Shown piece by piece: positions 14,838 through 23,322 of a stretch of DNA of 33,278 nt (position 1 is its first letter; each line of letters begins with the position of its first letter). The DNA comes from Rhodospirillaceae bacterium. GTDB lineage: Bacteria; Pseudomonadota; Alphaproteobacteria; GCA-2721365. The notes below the pieces were generated by a model. That model was not told the DNA's origin. It worked only from the letters and a program-made list of their open reading frames with translations, and did no database searches. Position numbers and translations under genes: made by a program. The stretch spans positions 1 to 33,278 of the forward strand of contig PBKC01000005.1 in NCBI GenBank assembly GCA_002721365.1, in the 5' to 3' direction.

Positions 14838-16259
14838 ATGGACGAATTGCTCAAGCGGACTGCGACCGATGTCGTCGGCATGCTGCGGAAGAAGGAGGTC
14901 TCGCCGGTCGAGCTGATCGAGGCGTCCCTCGCCCGCATTGAGGCCGTCGAGCCGCAGGTGAACGCCCTGCCCACCGTCTGCGCCGACCGGGCGCTCGACC
15001 GCGCGCGCAGCATGCGCCACCCGGCCGAGCCAGGGCCCGGCTATCTGTGGGGCCTGCCGGTGGTCATCAAGGACCTGGCCGACGTCGAGGGGGTGCGCAC
15101 CACCTACGGCTCGCCGATCTATGCCGACAACAAGCCGGTACGCTCCGACCTCGTGGTGCAGACCCTGGAGAAGAACGGCGCGATCGTCCTCGCCAAGTCG
15201 AACACGCCCGAGTTCGGCGCCGGCTCCCAGACCTTCAACGAAGTCTTCGGCACCACCCGCAATCCCTGGAACCTGAGCAAGACGGTGGGCGGGTCCTCGG
15301 GCGGCGGCGCGGCGGCGCTGGCCACCGGCGAGGCGTGGATCGCCACCGGCAGCGATCTCGGCGGCAGCCTGCGCAATCCCGCGGCCTACTGCTCGGTGGT
15401 CGGCCTTCGCCCCAGCGCCGGCCGCGTGGCCCACGGGCCGTCGGGCCTCCCCTTCGACATGCTGCCGGTCGACGGGCCGATGGCACGGACGGTGGGCGAC
15501 GTCGCCCTGATGCTCGACGCCATGGTCGGCCAGCATCCGCACGATCCGCTGTCGCTGATGCCGCCGGCCGAGCCCTTCCAGGCGGCGCTCTCCGCCCCCG
15601 AACGGCCCCTCCGCGTTGCCTTCAGCCCCGATCTCGGCATCGCCCCGGTCGAGCCCGAGGTCATCGAGATCTGTGCCGCGGCTGCCCGCAAATTCGAGAC
15701 GCTCGGCGCCACGGTCGAGGAAGCGTGCCCCGACCTCACCGGTGCCGCCGAGGTGTTCCACACCCTCCGCGCCTATCTGTTCGCGACCGGCAAGGAGGCG
15801 CTTCTGGAGCATCGCGACCAGTTGAAGCCCGAGGTGATCTGGAACATCGAGGCCGGCCTCAACCTGTCGATCGCCGAACTGTCCGAGGCCGAGCGCCAGC
15901 GCGGCGTCCTCGCCGAGCGCATGGCGACCTTCCTCGACGACTACGACCTGCTGCTCTGCCCGGCGGCGATCCTGCCGCCCTTCGACGCCACCATGCGCTA
16001 TCCGGAGAACGTCGCCGGCGTCCATTTCGACAGCTATATCGGCTGGCTGATCATCTGCGCGGCGATCACGCTGACCGGCGCCCCGGCGATGTCGGTTCCC
16101 TGCGGCTTCACCAAGGACGGCCTGCCGATCGGTCTGCAGATCGTCGGCAAGCCGCGCGGCGAGGCCGCCTTGCTCGCCGCCGCCGCGCGTTTCGAGGGCG
16201 CGACGGGTCTTGCCCAGGGCGTTCCCATCGACCCGCGCCCTGGCAAAGCGGCCGCATGA
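14838..16259 (+). CDS. Amidase signature family hydrolase
   Basis: 473 residues. The Ser-cisSer-Lys triad region is intact: lysine in LPVVIKDLADV (about 75-85), the Gly/Ser-rich GGSSGGGAAALATG (about 152-165) and the nucleophile in GSDLGGSLRNPAAYC (about 173-187). The C-terminal APAMSVPCGFTKDGLPIGLQIVG is also typical. The family includes GatA-like and broad-range aliphatic or aryl amidases. With no gatB/gatC nearby, a small-amide hydrolase is likelier than GatA; the substrate is unknown. A purine-rich AGGGCGGGGAAA precedes the ATG. It overlaps the next gene by four bases (ATGA), implying an operon. Confidence 0.92.
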   Translation: MDELLKRTATDVVGMLRKKEVSPVELIEASLARIEAVEPQVNALPTVCADRALDRARSMRHPAEPGPGYLWGLPVVIKDLADVEGVRTTYGSPIYADNKPVRSDLVVQTLEKNGAIVLAKSNTPEFGAGSQTFNEVFGTTRNPWNLSKTVGGSSGGGAAALATGEAWIATGSDLGGSLRNPAAYCSVVGLRPSAGRVAHGPSGLPFDMLPVDGPMARTVGDVALMLDAMVGQHPHDPLSLMPPAEPFQAALSAPERPLRVAFSPDLGIAPVEPEVIEICAAAARKFETLGATVEEACPDLTGAAEVFHTLRAYLFATGKEALLEHRDQLKPEVIWNIEAGLNLSIAELSEAERQRGVLAERMATFLDDYDLLLCPAAILPPFDATMRYPENVAGVHFDSYIGWLIICAAITLTGAPAMSVPCGFTKDGLPIGLQIVGKPRGEAALLAAAARFEGATGLAQGVPIDPRPGKAAA

Positions 16260-16939
16260 TCGTTTCCGCCTTCCTCCGCGCCTTCGAGCAGCTTTCCGAC
16301 CGCACCATGCGGTCGGTGCTGTGGAAGGTGCTGCTGATGACCATCGCCGTCTTCGCGGCGCTGTGGACCGGCACCGGTTGGGCGCTGTCGGGCATCGAGT
16401 GGTTCCAGACCGGCTGGCTCGACACCGCCACCGACTGGGTCGGCGGCGCCGCGGCGGTGGTGGTGGCGATCCTGGTGACCTGGGTCCTGTTCCCGCCGGT
16501 CTCGACGATGTTCATGGGGATCTTCCAGGACGACATCATCGTCGCCGTCGAGGCCCGCCACTATCCGGGCATCGCGCCGGGGCAGGAGGTCTCCCTGGGC
16601 GGTGTGATCGCCTCGACCGCGAAGCTGCTGCTGATCACAGCACTCCTCAACTTGCTGGCGCTGCCGCTCTATCTGCTGCTGCCAGGGCTCAACCTTCTCA
16701 TCTTCTATGTCCTCAACGGGTATCTGCTCGGGCGGGAGTATTTCGAGGCCGTGGCTCTTCGCCGCTTCGACCCGCGCGCCACCAAGCGCCTGCGCAAACG
16801 CTATCAAGGGCGCGTCTGGCTGACCGGCGCCGGGATCGCCTTCCTGTTCTCGATTCCCATCCTCAACCTCCTGGCACCGCTGGTCGGCACCGCGGCGATG
16901 GTCCACGTCTTCGAGAGGACGCGCCAGACGACTGGGTAA
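16256..16939 (+). CDS. EI24/CysZ-like integral membrane protein
   Basis: 227 residues, start overlapping the amidase stop in ATGA. About five hydrophobic segments (near 22-45, 60-82, 118-138, 142-160, 190-215) and family-type features (VSTMFMGIFQDDIIVAVEARHYPG; FYVLNGYLLGREYFEAVALRR) match the EI24 domain, whose bacterial member CysZ moves sulfate across the inner membrane. In alphaproteobacteria these proteins are mostly uncharacterised. The overlap with the amidase suggests shared expression, though not necessarily a shared task. Confidence 0.85.
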   Translation: MIVSAFLRAFEQLSDRTMRSVLWKVLLMTIAVFAALWTGTGWALSGIEWFQTGWLDTATDWVGGAAAVVVAILVTWVLFPPVSTMFMGIFQDDIIVAVEARHYPGIAPGQEVSLGGVIASTAKLLLITALLNLLALPLYLLLPGLNLLIFYVLNGYLLGREYFEAVALRRFDPRATKRLRKRYQGRVWLTGAGIAFLFSIPILNLLAPLVGTAAMVHVFERTRQTTG

Positions 16940-16942
16940 TCC

Positions 16943-17042
16943 TCATTGCGAGCGACCGTAAGGAGGGCGGCAATCCAGCAGCGTCCTCGCAAGCGGTTCC
17001 GGAGTTTCTGGATCGCCACGGCCCTTCGGGCCTCGTGATGAC
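16943..17042. repeat. Intergenic palindromic repeat element (CATTGCGAG...CAATCCAG type)
   Basis: The 107-bp gap between the convergent EI24 and nth genes is filled by an imperfect inverted unit. One arm reads TCATTGCGAGCG...GGCAATCCAG (16943-16978); the other reads CTGGATCGCC...CTCGTGATGA (17008-17041). The arms pair around GGCAATCCAG/CTGGATCGCC and, more loosely, TCATTGCGAG/CTCGTGATGA. Elements with these termini are scattered through many bacterial genomes. Confidence 0.65.
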
Positions 17043-17046
17043 GGAT

Positions 17047-17721
17047 TCAGGCGATGGTATCCGCCTTCACCGTAGCCACCTCGACGGTCTTGTCCTTGTA
17101 GCCGCAGAGGTCGCGGACGATGCAGGTGGGGCAGTCGGGACGGCGGGCCTTGCAGACATAGCGGCCGTGCAGGATCAGCCAGTGGTGGGCGTCGCGCTTG
17201 TAGATATCGGGGACCACACGTTCCAGCCCCTGCTCGACCGCCAGCGGCGTCTTGCCGGGCGCGAGGCCCAGGCGGTTGGCGACACGGAAGATGTGGGTAT
17301 CGACGGCGATCGTCGGCTGGCCGAAGGCGGTGTTGAGGACCACGTTCGCCGTCTTGCGCCCGACCCCCGGCAGGGCTTCCAGCGCCTCCCGGTCCTCCGG
17401 CACCTTGCCGCCATGCTGCTCGATCAGCGCCTTGCTGAGCAGGATGACGTTCTTGGCCTTGTTGCGGTAGAGGCCGATGGTCTTGATGAAGTCGCGGACC
17501 CGCTCCTCCCCCAGCGCCACCATCTTCTCGGGCGTGTCGGCGGCGGCGAACAGCGCCGGCGTGGCCTTGTTGACGCCGACGTCGGTCGCCTGGGCCGACA
17601 GCACCACCGACACCAGCAGCGTATAGGGATCGTGGTATTCGAGTTCGGTGGTGGGAGTCGGGTTGGCAGCGGCCAAGCGGCGGAACAGTTCCGCGATCGC
17701 CGCCTTCGTCATTTTGGGCAT
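17047..17721 (-). CDS. nth: Endonuclease III
   Basis: 224 residues from the ATG giving MPKMTKAAI; an ATG three codons later is equally possible, and neither has a clear ribosome site. It is a DNA glycosylase/AP lyase for oxidised pyrimidines. Present are the helix-hairpin-helix LPGVGRKTANVVL with catalytic K123, the catalytic aspartate D141 in VDTHIFRV, and the 4Fe-4S ligands C190, C197, C200 and C206 in C-x6-C-x2-C-x5-C spacing. Length and layout match the family. It is divergent from the DUF2244 gene, an association common in alphaproteobacteria. Confidence 0.96.
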   Translation of the reverse strand: MPKMTKAAIAELFRRLAAANPTPTTELEYHDPYTLLVSVVLSAQATDVGVNKATPALFAAADTPEKMVALGEERVRDFIKTIGLYRNKAKNVILLSKALIEQHGGKVPEDREALEALPGVGRKTANVVLNTAFGQPTIAVDTHIFRVANRLGLAPGKTPLAVEQGLERVVPDIYKRDAHHWLILHGRYVCKARRPDCPTCIVRDLCGYKDKTVEVATVKADTIA

Positions 17722-17907
17722 GAGATGACACCGGCATTCGAAGGAGCTGCATAGTACCGCATGCGACGATGGTGGCTCGATCTTCGAATCCGGACGATCG
17801 GGAGGGCTCCGGCCAGACAGCCGCAACCCAGATCCATATCGTGATTCCATTGTGCATCACGGAAACGGCACCTTTACCCGAGCCGCTCCAACTCCATATC
17901 ATCCAGC

Positions 17908-18429
17908 ATGTCCGAGATTGCCGCGCCTTTGCCCGAACCCAACAGCGCTGCGGAGCCGCCTCTGTTCGACGCGGTTCTCTATCCGCACCGCTCGCTGGGA
18001 CGGCGCGGGTTCCGCATTTTCATGAGTGCGGTCATTGCGGTGAGCCTGGCACTGGGCGGCGGATTCTGGCTGATGGGCGCATGGCCGGTCTTCGGATTCA
18101 TGGGCCTGGACGTTCTGCTGATCTTTCTGGCCTTCCGCAGCAACTACCGGCATGCCCGGTTGAGCGAGACCGTGCGGCTGACGCGGGAAAAGCTGACCGT
18201 TCAGCGATTCCTTCCCGATGGCCGGGTACGGGCCTGGGATTTCCAACCCTACTGGCTGCGGGTCGAGATCGACCGCCCGGAGGAGCACGATTGCCAGCTC
18301 TCGATCGCCTCGCACGGGCAGAAGCTGATCATCGGCTCGTTCCTCTCACCGGAAGAACGGCTGGATTTCGCCAAAGCATTGCGGGAAGCGCTGTCGCGCT
18401 GCCGCTGTTTTCCGGTGCCGGTGACCTGA
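17908..18429 (+). CDS. DUF2244 membrane protein
   Basis: 173 residues. The start FDAVLYPHRSLGRRGFRIFM, two closely spaced membrane helices (about 38-57 and 60-76), then a soluble domain with FRSNYRHARLSETVRLTREKLTVQR and QPYWLRVEI are the hallmarks of DUF2244. The C-terminus (FGSFLSPEERLDFAKALREAL-type) also fits. Function is unknown; the family is nearly confined to alphaproteobacteria and is often beside nth, as here. No Shine-Dalgarno is obvious before the ATG. Confidence 0.85.
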   Translation: MSEIAAPLPEPNSAAEPPLFDAVLYPHRSLGRRGFRIFMSAVIAVSLALGGGFWLMGAWPVFGFMGLDVLLIFLAFRSNYRHARLSETVRLTREKLTVQRFLPDGRVRAWDFQPYWLRVEIDRPEEHDCQLSIASHGQKLIIGSFLSPEERLDFAKALREALSRCRCFPVPVT

Positions 18430-18528
18430 CGCATGTGGGACCCTCGGGCCCTTCCCGAGAGGTCCTGATACGATGACAGCACCGGATACCGACCGCACGA
18501 TCTGCCATCCGCCCCTATCTCCACTGCC

Positions 18529-19464
18529 ATGATGAAGGAAGGACCGTCGTCGCAGGGCCTCGCCCTGCTGCTGCTCGTCGTGCTCGGCGTTCTGTGGAGC
18601 CTCTCCTATGTCCTGATCAAGGTCAGCGTGCCGACGGTGCCGCCCTACACCATCGTCGCCGGCCGCATCGTCATCGCCGCCGTGCTGCTGCTCGTCTACG
18701 TAAGGGCCATCGGTGACCGGCTTCCCCCATTCGGCAAGGCCTGGGTCCTAATCGCCGGCCTCGGCTTCTTCGGCAACGTCCTGCCGTTCTCGCTGATCTC
18801 CTGGGGGCAGCAATACATCGACGCGGGGCTGACCGCGATCCTGCTGGGCATGGTGCCGCTGTTCACGATGCTGATGGTCCAGCTCGCGACCAGGGAGGAG
18901 CGGCCGAGCCTTCACGGCGTCCTCGGCATCCTGTGCGGGCTGTCAGGCCTCGTGATTCTGATCGGGCCGGATGTGCTCGCAGGTCTCGGCGAGCACGCCC
19001 TGGCGGAACTTGCAGTGGTGACAGCCGCGTCGAGCTATGCGCTGACAACCGTGCTCGCACGCAGGATCGGCACCGGCCGTGCGCCGGCTTCGGCACTGGT
19101 CATGCTTCTCGCTTCCGCGATGATCGTCCCGGTTAGCGCCGCCGCGGACCGGCCATGGGCGCTGGAGCCGTCAGCCGAGGCCGTCGCCGCGATCCTGTTC
19201 ATGGGCGCGTTCAGCACCGGGCTCGCGACGATCATCTTCTTCCGGCTGGTGGCGATGCGGGGCGCGACCTTCACCTCGTTCGTGAACTACCTGATCCCGC
19301 CCTTCGGTGTCGCCTGGAGTGCCCTGTTCCTCGGCGAAACCCTCGACGCTGCCGCCGCAGGCGCCCTGGTTCTTATCATGGCGGGGGTAGCGCTCGCCAA
19401 CCGGAAGCCGAGCCGCCGCGCCGAGGCTCAGCCCGCCAACCCCAGCACGTCGCGCATTCCGTAG
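18529..19464 (+). CDS. EamA-family (DMT superfamily) transporter
   Basis: 311 residues, ten predicted membrane helices in two EamA repeats. The first repeat has LWSLSYVLIKVSVPTVPPYTIVAGRIVIAA and the GQQYIDAGLTAILLGMVPLFTMLM segment. The second has AELAVVTAASSYALTTVLARR and NYLIPPFGVAWSALFLGE. Such proteins export metabolites or amino acids; the substrate is not predictable. Two adjacent ATG codons open the gene and there is no clear Shine-Dalgarno. Its 3' end overlaps the convergent dapB by 37 bp. Confidence 0.88.
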   Translation: MMKEGPSSQGLALLLLVVLGVLWSLSYVLIKVSVPTVPPYTIVAGRIVIAAVLLLVYVRAIGDRLPPFGKAWVLIAGLGFFGNVLPFSLISWGQQYIDAGLTAILLGMVPLFTMLMVQLATREERPSLHGVLGILCGLSGLVILIGPDVLAGLGEHALAELAVVTAASSYALTTVLARRIGTGRAPASALVMLLASAMIVPVSAAADRPWALEPSAEAVAAILFMGAFSTGLATIIFFRLVAMRGATFTSFVNYLIPPFGVAWSALFLGETLDAAAAGALVLIMAGVALANRKPSRRAEAQPANPSTSRIP

Positions 19465-20240
19465 AGAGCCGGCTTTCGCCCCTGCACCCAGAGGGCGCTA
19501 CGGACGGCACCGCGAGCGAAGATCTGCCGGCTCGACGCCTTGTGGGTGAGTTCGATGCGCTCGCCGGGACCTGCGAACATCACCGTGTGGTCGCCGACGA
19601 CGTCGCCGCCGCGCAGCGTGGCGAAGCCGATCTCGCCCCGCGGACGCGCGCCGACCTGCCCGTCGCGGGCGCGGCAGGCGACCTCGTCGAGCGCGACCTT
19701 GCGCCCTTCCGCCGCAGCCCGGCCCAGGGCCAGCGCGGTGCCGGAGGGGGCGTCGACTTTGTGATGGTGGTGCATCTCCAGCACCTCGATGTCGAAGTCT
19801 TCGTCGAGGACACCCGCGACCTGGCGGACCAGAGCCAGCAGCAGGTTGACGCCGACGCTCATGTTGGGCGCCCAGACGATCGGCACCGACCCGGCCGCGC
19901 GTTCAAGCGCCGCGGTCTGCTCCGCATCGAGCCCGGTGGTCCCGATCACATGCGCGGTCCCGGCCGCGGCGGCCAGCGCCGCATGCGCGACGGTCGCGGC
20001 GGGAGAGGAGAATTCGATGACCGCGTCGGCGGCTTCGAAGAACGCTTTCGCGTCCTCGCCGATCACGACGTTCAACGCGCCGACCCCGGCCACGACCCCG
20101 GCGTCCTGACCCAGGGCCTCATGTCCCGCGCGCTCGATCGCCGCGGCCAGCCGGCACCCCTCGGTCGCCGTCACTTCCTGGACGAGCGCTCGTCCCATGC
20201 GTCCAGCCGCTCCGACAATGCCGATCCCGATCTCGCTCAT
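19428..20240 (-). CDS. dapB: 4-hydroxy-tetrahydrodipicolinate reductase DapB
   Basis: 270 residues, with GGGAGGA upstream of the ATG. It reduces the dihydrodipicolinate precursor with NAD(P)H in lysine and meso-diaminopimelate synthesis. The nucleotide loop GIVGAAGRMG is at residues 7-16, the EFSSPAAT segment is near 75-82, and the substrate/catalytic signature EMHHHHKVDAPSGTAL is near 155-170. Length matches family members. It stands alone, convergent to the EamA transporter. Confidence 0.96.
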   Translation of the reverse strand: MSEIGIGIVGAAGRMGRALVQEVTATEGCRLAAAIERAGHEALGQDAGVVAGVGALNVVIGEDAKAFFEAADAVIEFSSPAATVAHAALAAAAGTAHVIGTTGLDAEQTAALERAAGSVPIVWAPNMSVGVNLLLALVRQVAGVLDEDFDIEVLEMHHHHKVDAPSGTALALGRAAAEGRKVALDEVACRARDGQVGARPRGEIGFATLRGGDVVGDHTVMFAGPGERIELTHKASSRQIFARGAVRSALWVQGRKPALYGMRDVLGLAG

Positions 20241-20380
20241 CCGTCCATTCCTCCCACGAAGACGCGGAAACAGGACTCATTGCGCCGCCGATGTCAACGC
20301 GACGGCCGCAGCGAAACGAAACGCTCGAACGTTGCAGACAGGGGCGTCCGGCCCCTGACGAAACAACAGAGGATCATCCG

Positions 20381-20824
20381 ATGGCCAACTTCACCGTTCT
20401 GCAGCGCCACGCGCCCGCTGCGGCCGTGGTCATCTGCCTTGCGCTGATAGCCGGCCTTGCCGAAACCTCGGCTCGCGCAGCCCAAAGCGACAACACCATT
20501 CAGGTTCTCGAAACGGAGGCCTCCTACGAAGCCTGCGTAACGCGATGTGCCTTTACGGCGCCGGTTAGGGAATGTGTCGGTGATTGCGCGCAACAGCATG
20601 ACGAAACGGCCCCGGCGGACAGCACGGCGGTGATGGACTGCATATCGGACGCCGAAAGCTGCTCCACCGCCGCCGATGCATGTCTCGCCAAGGTCGAAGA
20701 CCCCGCCGCCTACGAGGCATGCCTCGAGTCCGACAGCCATTGCCGGGAAGCGGCAGAATCCTGTTTGTCCGAAAAGGACGGCGGCAGAGCCGCCGCCGAC
20801 ACCCCCCAGGCATCGGCAGGATAA
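20381..20824 (+). CDS. Exported cysteine-patterned protein, unrecognised family
   Basis: 147 residues with AGAGGA eight bases upstream of the ATG. A signal peptide spans about 1-33 (hydrophobic 12-27, cleavage near ARA-A). The mature part has ten cysteines in strict spacing. C52, C56, C65 and C69 make a CX3C-x8-CX3C pair. C87, C94, C101 and C114, C121, C128 make two CX6CX6C units 12 residues apart, each preceded or joined by YEAC or MDC segments. The unit around YEAC occurs twice (49-52 and 111-114), suggesting internal duplication. Acidic and alanine-rich helices should bring the cysteines together as helical hairpins with disulfides, or as metal ligands. No function is assigned. Confidence 0.72.
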   Translation: MANFTVLQRHAPAAAVVICLALIAGLAETSARAAQSDNTIQVLETEASYEACVTRCAFTAPVRECVGDCAQQHDETAPADSTAVMDCISDAESCSTAADACLAKVEDPAAYEACLESDSHCREAAESCLSEKDGGRAAADTPQASAG

Positions 20825-20918
20825 CGAGACGATCGAGCCACTTCCGGCCCCCGCCAGAGCGGTGTTCGCGGCGAGGTCCGGACGGCGTTCCTAAGCATAC
20901 CTGCGATGGCAGGCGACG

Positions 20919-21980
20919 TTATCGCATCAAGGCGGCGAGACCGGGAGCGAGCGCCGCCGCTATCGCATCCGCCACCACCCGATTGCCCTGCTCGCTCCAG
21001 TGGATGTCGTCCGCTCGGTAGCCGGCGGCCGGCGCCGCCGACAGAACGTCGCGAAGATCGAGAAACGGAATCTCCGCCTCAGCCATGAAGGCCACGAGTT
21101 GCGTCTGCGGACGGGCGAAATCATAGGCCGCCTCGTCCAGATCGAACGTCGTCAGCACCCGGCGACGGAAAGACGGGTCGATCTGAATACGGGCCGGCGC
21201 CAGCACGACCATCAGGGATACGCCGGCCGAGTTCGCCGCCGCCGCGATGGCCGTAAGCGCGGCTTCCATCCCGTCATAGCCCTGGCGGACGTAGCGGGCG
21301 GGATCACGCGCGTATGTCGGCAGGGCGTAGTATTCGTTGCGCAGGAAAGGATCGGCCTGATCGCCGCCTTCTCCCAACAGGTCGCCGAGCGTACGGACCG
21401 CGGCACGTCCCATCTTGAAGGCATAGAGGTATTCGGGCGAAAGGCCGATGGCGAACGGCTTGGGCAGCATCCGTACGGTCCCGAACCACAGGCGCGTCGA
21501 GAAGGCGGCGTTCGCCTGGACGATGTCGTTGCCGACATAGACGGTCACGATGATGACGTCAGGGTTCTGACCCGCGCGCACGAGATCATGGCGGACGACA
21601 GCGGCATACTGCCACGGCGATGCTCCGGGAATGCCCAGATTGCGCACCCGGCTGCGGATGCCCTCGGCGGCGAGACGCTCGCCCGTCAAATGCGGGAAAA
21701 CTTGCGGATAGGGGTAGCTCCCGAACGTGAACGAGTCGCCGACGAAAGCGAGATACGGCATGTCGGGACCGGCTGCCGCATCCGCCATGCCGTCGTTGAA
21801 ACCCTGAGCATTGGTCACCACCGCGCCATGGCGGATCGACGGTTTCGCCCGGTAGCCGACATCGGGGTCGGCCACATAGTCGGGCGCCGCCTGGGGCAGG
21901 AACGTTGCGAGCCGCAGGACGGCCTCGAGCAGCACAAGGGTGATTGCGGCAACCGCGAGCCACGAGAGGATGCGTTTCAC
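20919..21980 (-). CDS. SGNH/GDSL-type hydrolase or acyltransferase, membrane-anchored
   Basis: 353 residues from a GTG start; an ATG at 22034 would add 18 non-hydrophobic residues and is the main alternative. One N-terminal membrane helix (about 5-27) is followed by a periplasmic SGNH domain. Block I is FVGDSFTFG with nucleophile S83, the glycine block is NLGIPGAS, block III is VYVGNDI and block V is DDIHWSEQGN, with the catalytic Asp-His pair. This type often esterifies or deacetylates cell-envelope polysaccharide, but no glycan gene is adjacent. The 5' side lies close to the divergent CPBP protease. Confidence 0.82.
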   Translation of the reverse strand: MKRILSWLAVAAITLVLLEAVLRLATFLPQAAPDYVADPDVGYRAKPSIRHGAVVTNAQGFNDGMADAAAGPDMPYLAFVGDSFTFGSYPYPQVFPHLTGERLAAEGIRSRVRNLGIPGASPWQYAAVVRHDLVRAGQNPDVIIVTVYVGNDIVQANAAFSTRLWFGTVRMLPKPFAIGLSPEYLYAFKMGRAAVRTLGDLLGEGGDQADPFLRNEYYALPTYARDPARYVRQGYDGMEAALTAIAAAANSAGVSLMVVLAPARIQIDPSFRRRVLTTFDLDEAAYDFARPQTQLVAFMAEAEIPFLDLRDVLSAAPAAGYRADDIHWSEQGNRVVADAIAAALAPGLAALMR

Positions 21981-22078
21981 GGCGCGGATGGTAGCCCCTG
22001 CCCCTTCGGTTTGTCGCTTGCGATCGACACGCATTCCTGGGTTTATGCGGCGATGATTCGAATCGACACCACGCTCCC

Positions 22079-22801
22079 ATGACCGAGGAGACACGGGACC
22101 GGCTGCCGCTGACAGGATGGGATCTCCTCATCATCGGCGTGCTGATCGTGGTGACGGTATTGCTGGCGGGCGGCTTGCTGCCCGACGACGCCCATACGGG
22201 TCCAGCCATCGTGCCGATTCTTGGGCTTCAGTCGGCAATCATGGTCGGCGCCGTCTGGGCTGTCGCCATCTGGTGGCGCGGCGCATCCTGGGCGTCGCTG
22301 GGACTGCGGCCGACGACGCTTCGCTGGTGCGTCCGCACAGCCCTGATAGCCCTTCTTACCGTGCCGGCAGTCTCGCTGATCAATCTGGGGGTGAACGCTC
22401 TCATGCACGAGACGTTCAGCAATCCGCAGGTCGAGTTCGTCGCCGGGGTCGGCACGGACTGGATGGGCCGCCTCGGGATGATAGCCGTGGGTGGGATTGT
22501 CGTCCCTGTCGTCGAGGAGATCACCTTCCGCGGGCTTCTTTATGGTTGGCTCCGAGACCGGATCGGCCTCGTCGCAGGCATCATCGTCAGCGCGCTGATC
22601 TTCGCAAGTATCCACGCAATCCCGCCATTGATCCCTGCACTGGCGCTTCAGGGAGCGGTCCTCGCAATCGTCTATCAGAGAAGCGGCTCGCTGTGGCCGC
22701 CGATCGTTCTCCATGCTGTGTTCAACTCGATCATGATGTTCGGCTTGTTTGCGGCAATGGACTCGGGCGCCATCCCCTCAACCGCTTTCATCCACCCTTA
22801 G
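22079..22801 (+). CDS. CPBP-family intramembrane metalloprotease (CAAX/ABI type)
   Basis: 240 residues, about six to seven membrane helices. The family motifs are all visible: E146-E147-x3-R151 in VVEEITFRGLLYGWLRDR, H179 in FASIHAI, and H212 with N216 in LHAVFNS. The glutamates and histidines bind the catalytic metal within the membrane. Bacterial members serve in bacteriocin immunity or membrane-protein processing; the target is not deducible. The ATG has no strong ribosome site. The gene is divergent from the SGNH hydrolase. Confidence 0.88.
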   Translation: MTEETRDRLPLTGWDLLIIGVLIVVTVLLAGGLLPDDAHTGPAIVPILGLQSAIMVGAVWAVAIWWRGASWASLGLRPTTLRWCVRTALIALLTVPAVSLINLGVNALMHETFSNPQVEFVAGVGTDWMGRLGMIAVGGIVVPVVEEITFRGLLYGWLRDRIGLVAGIIVSALIFASIHAIPPLIPALALQGAVLAIVYQRSGSLWPPIVLHAVFNSIMMFGLFAAMDSGAIPSTAFIHP

Positions 22802-22964
22802 ACATACCCGAGTGCTCATAGCGGCCATTCCTGAAATCGAGCAAAGATAAAGTCAGGCGAGCATATATCGCAGTACCGCACCTTATTTTTCTCCATCCTC
22901 CACACGCAACGTCGGCGCTCTGCAGTCGTTTTATTACAGACTGTTTCAAAGAAGGAGAATGACG

Positions 22965-23207
22965 ATGCGTAAGTTCATGCTCGTTCTTACTGCCGCAAGC
23001 CTTCTAGGCCTGACGGCTTGTGGAACGTCCAAGACCGACCGTGCTCTTTCAGGCGGCGCCCTGGGTGCCGCAGGCGGCGCGGCGCTCGGCGCCGTTACCG
23101 GTGGTAGCGTGGCCGGTGGCGCGCTCCTGGGGGGCGCCGGTGGTGCGGCGGCCGGTGCACTGACCGACAAGGATGATGTCGATCTGGGCGATCCCGCCTG
23201 GGATTGA
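22965..23207 (+). CDS. Small glycine-zipper lipoprotein
   Basis: 80 residues. AAGGAG (22952-22957) lies seven bases before this ATG; another ATG two codons earlier is too close to it. A lipoprotein signal ends in LGLTAC with lipidated C19. The mature 62 residues are mostly Gly/Ala with repeated GGALG-AAGG-AALG spacing, a glycine zipper that packs helices in membranes, as in YMGG-like and osmotically induced lipoproteins. An acidic tail (DKDDVDLGDPAWD) ends it. Probably an outer-membrane or envelope component. A clear terminator follows, so it is a single-gene unit. Confidence 0.82.
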   Translation: MRKFMLVLTAASLLGLTACGTSKTDRALSGGALGAAGGAALGAVTGGSVAGGALLGGAGGAAAGALTDKDDVDLGDPAWD

Positions 23208-23237
23208 TCCCGACCATCGGATTACCCAGTAACCGCA

Positions 23238-23270
23238 CGGGGCGGGGCTCAAAGAGCCTCGCCCCGTTTT
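23238..23270 (+). terminator. Rho-independent terminator after the lipoprotein gene
   Basis: A 13-bp stem (CGGGGCGGGGCTC / GAGCCTCGCCCCG, one G-T pair) with an AAA loop is followed by TTTT. Confidence 0.9.
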
Positions 23271-23322
23271 CACGAAAAGACCTCGCCAAATTTAGAGCAT
23301 TAGGCGGGCCCGAAACTCACCT

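Noticed and set aside
14613..16025. A long minus-strand frame opposite the amidase (and similar long frames opposite the Pat-like gene and ald)
   Set aside because: These are antisense shadows produced by high-GC codon bias; the plus-strand amidase has a complete catalytic signature.
22034..22094. A GVDSNHR-like peptide, which often marks a translated tRNA, at the upstream extension of the SGNH hydrolase
   Set aside because: The DNA (GATTCGAATC) looks like a T-loop but no acceptor, D-arm or anticodon stems can be drawn around it.
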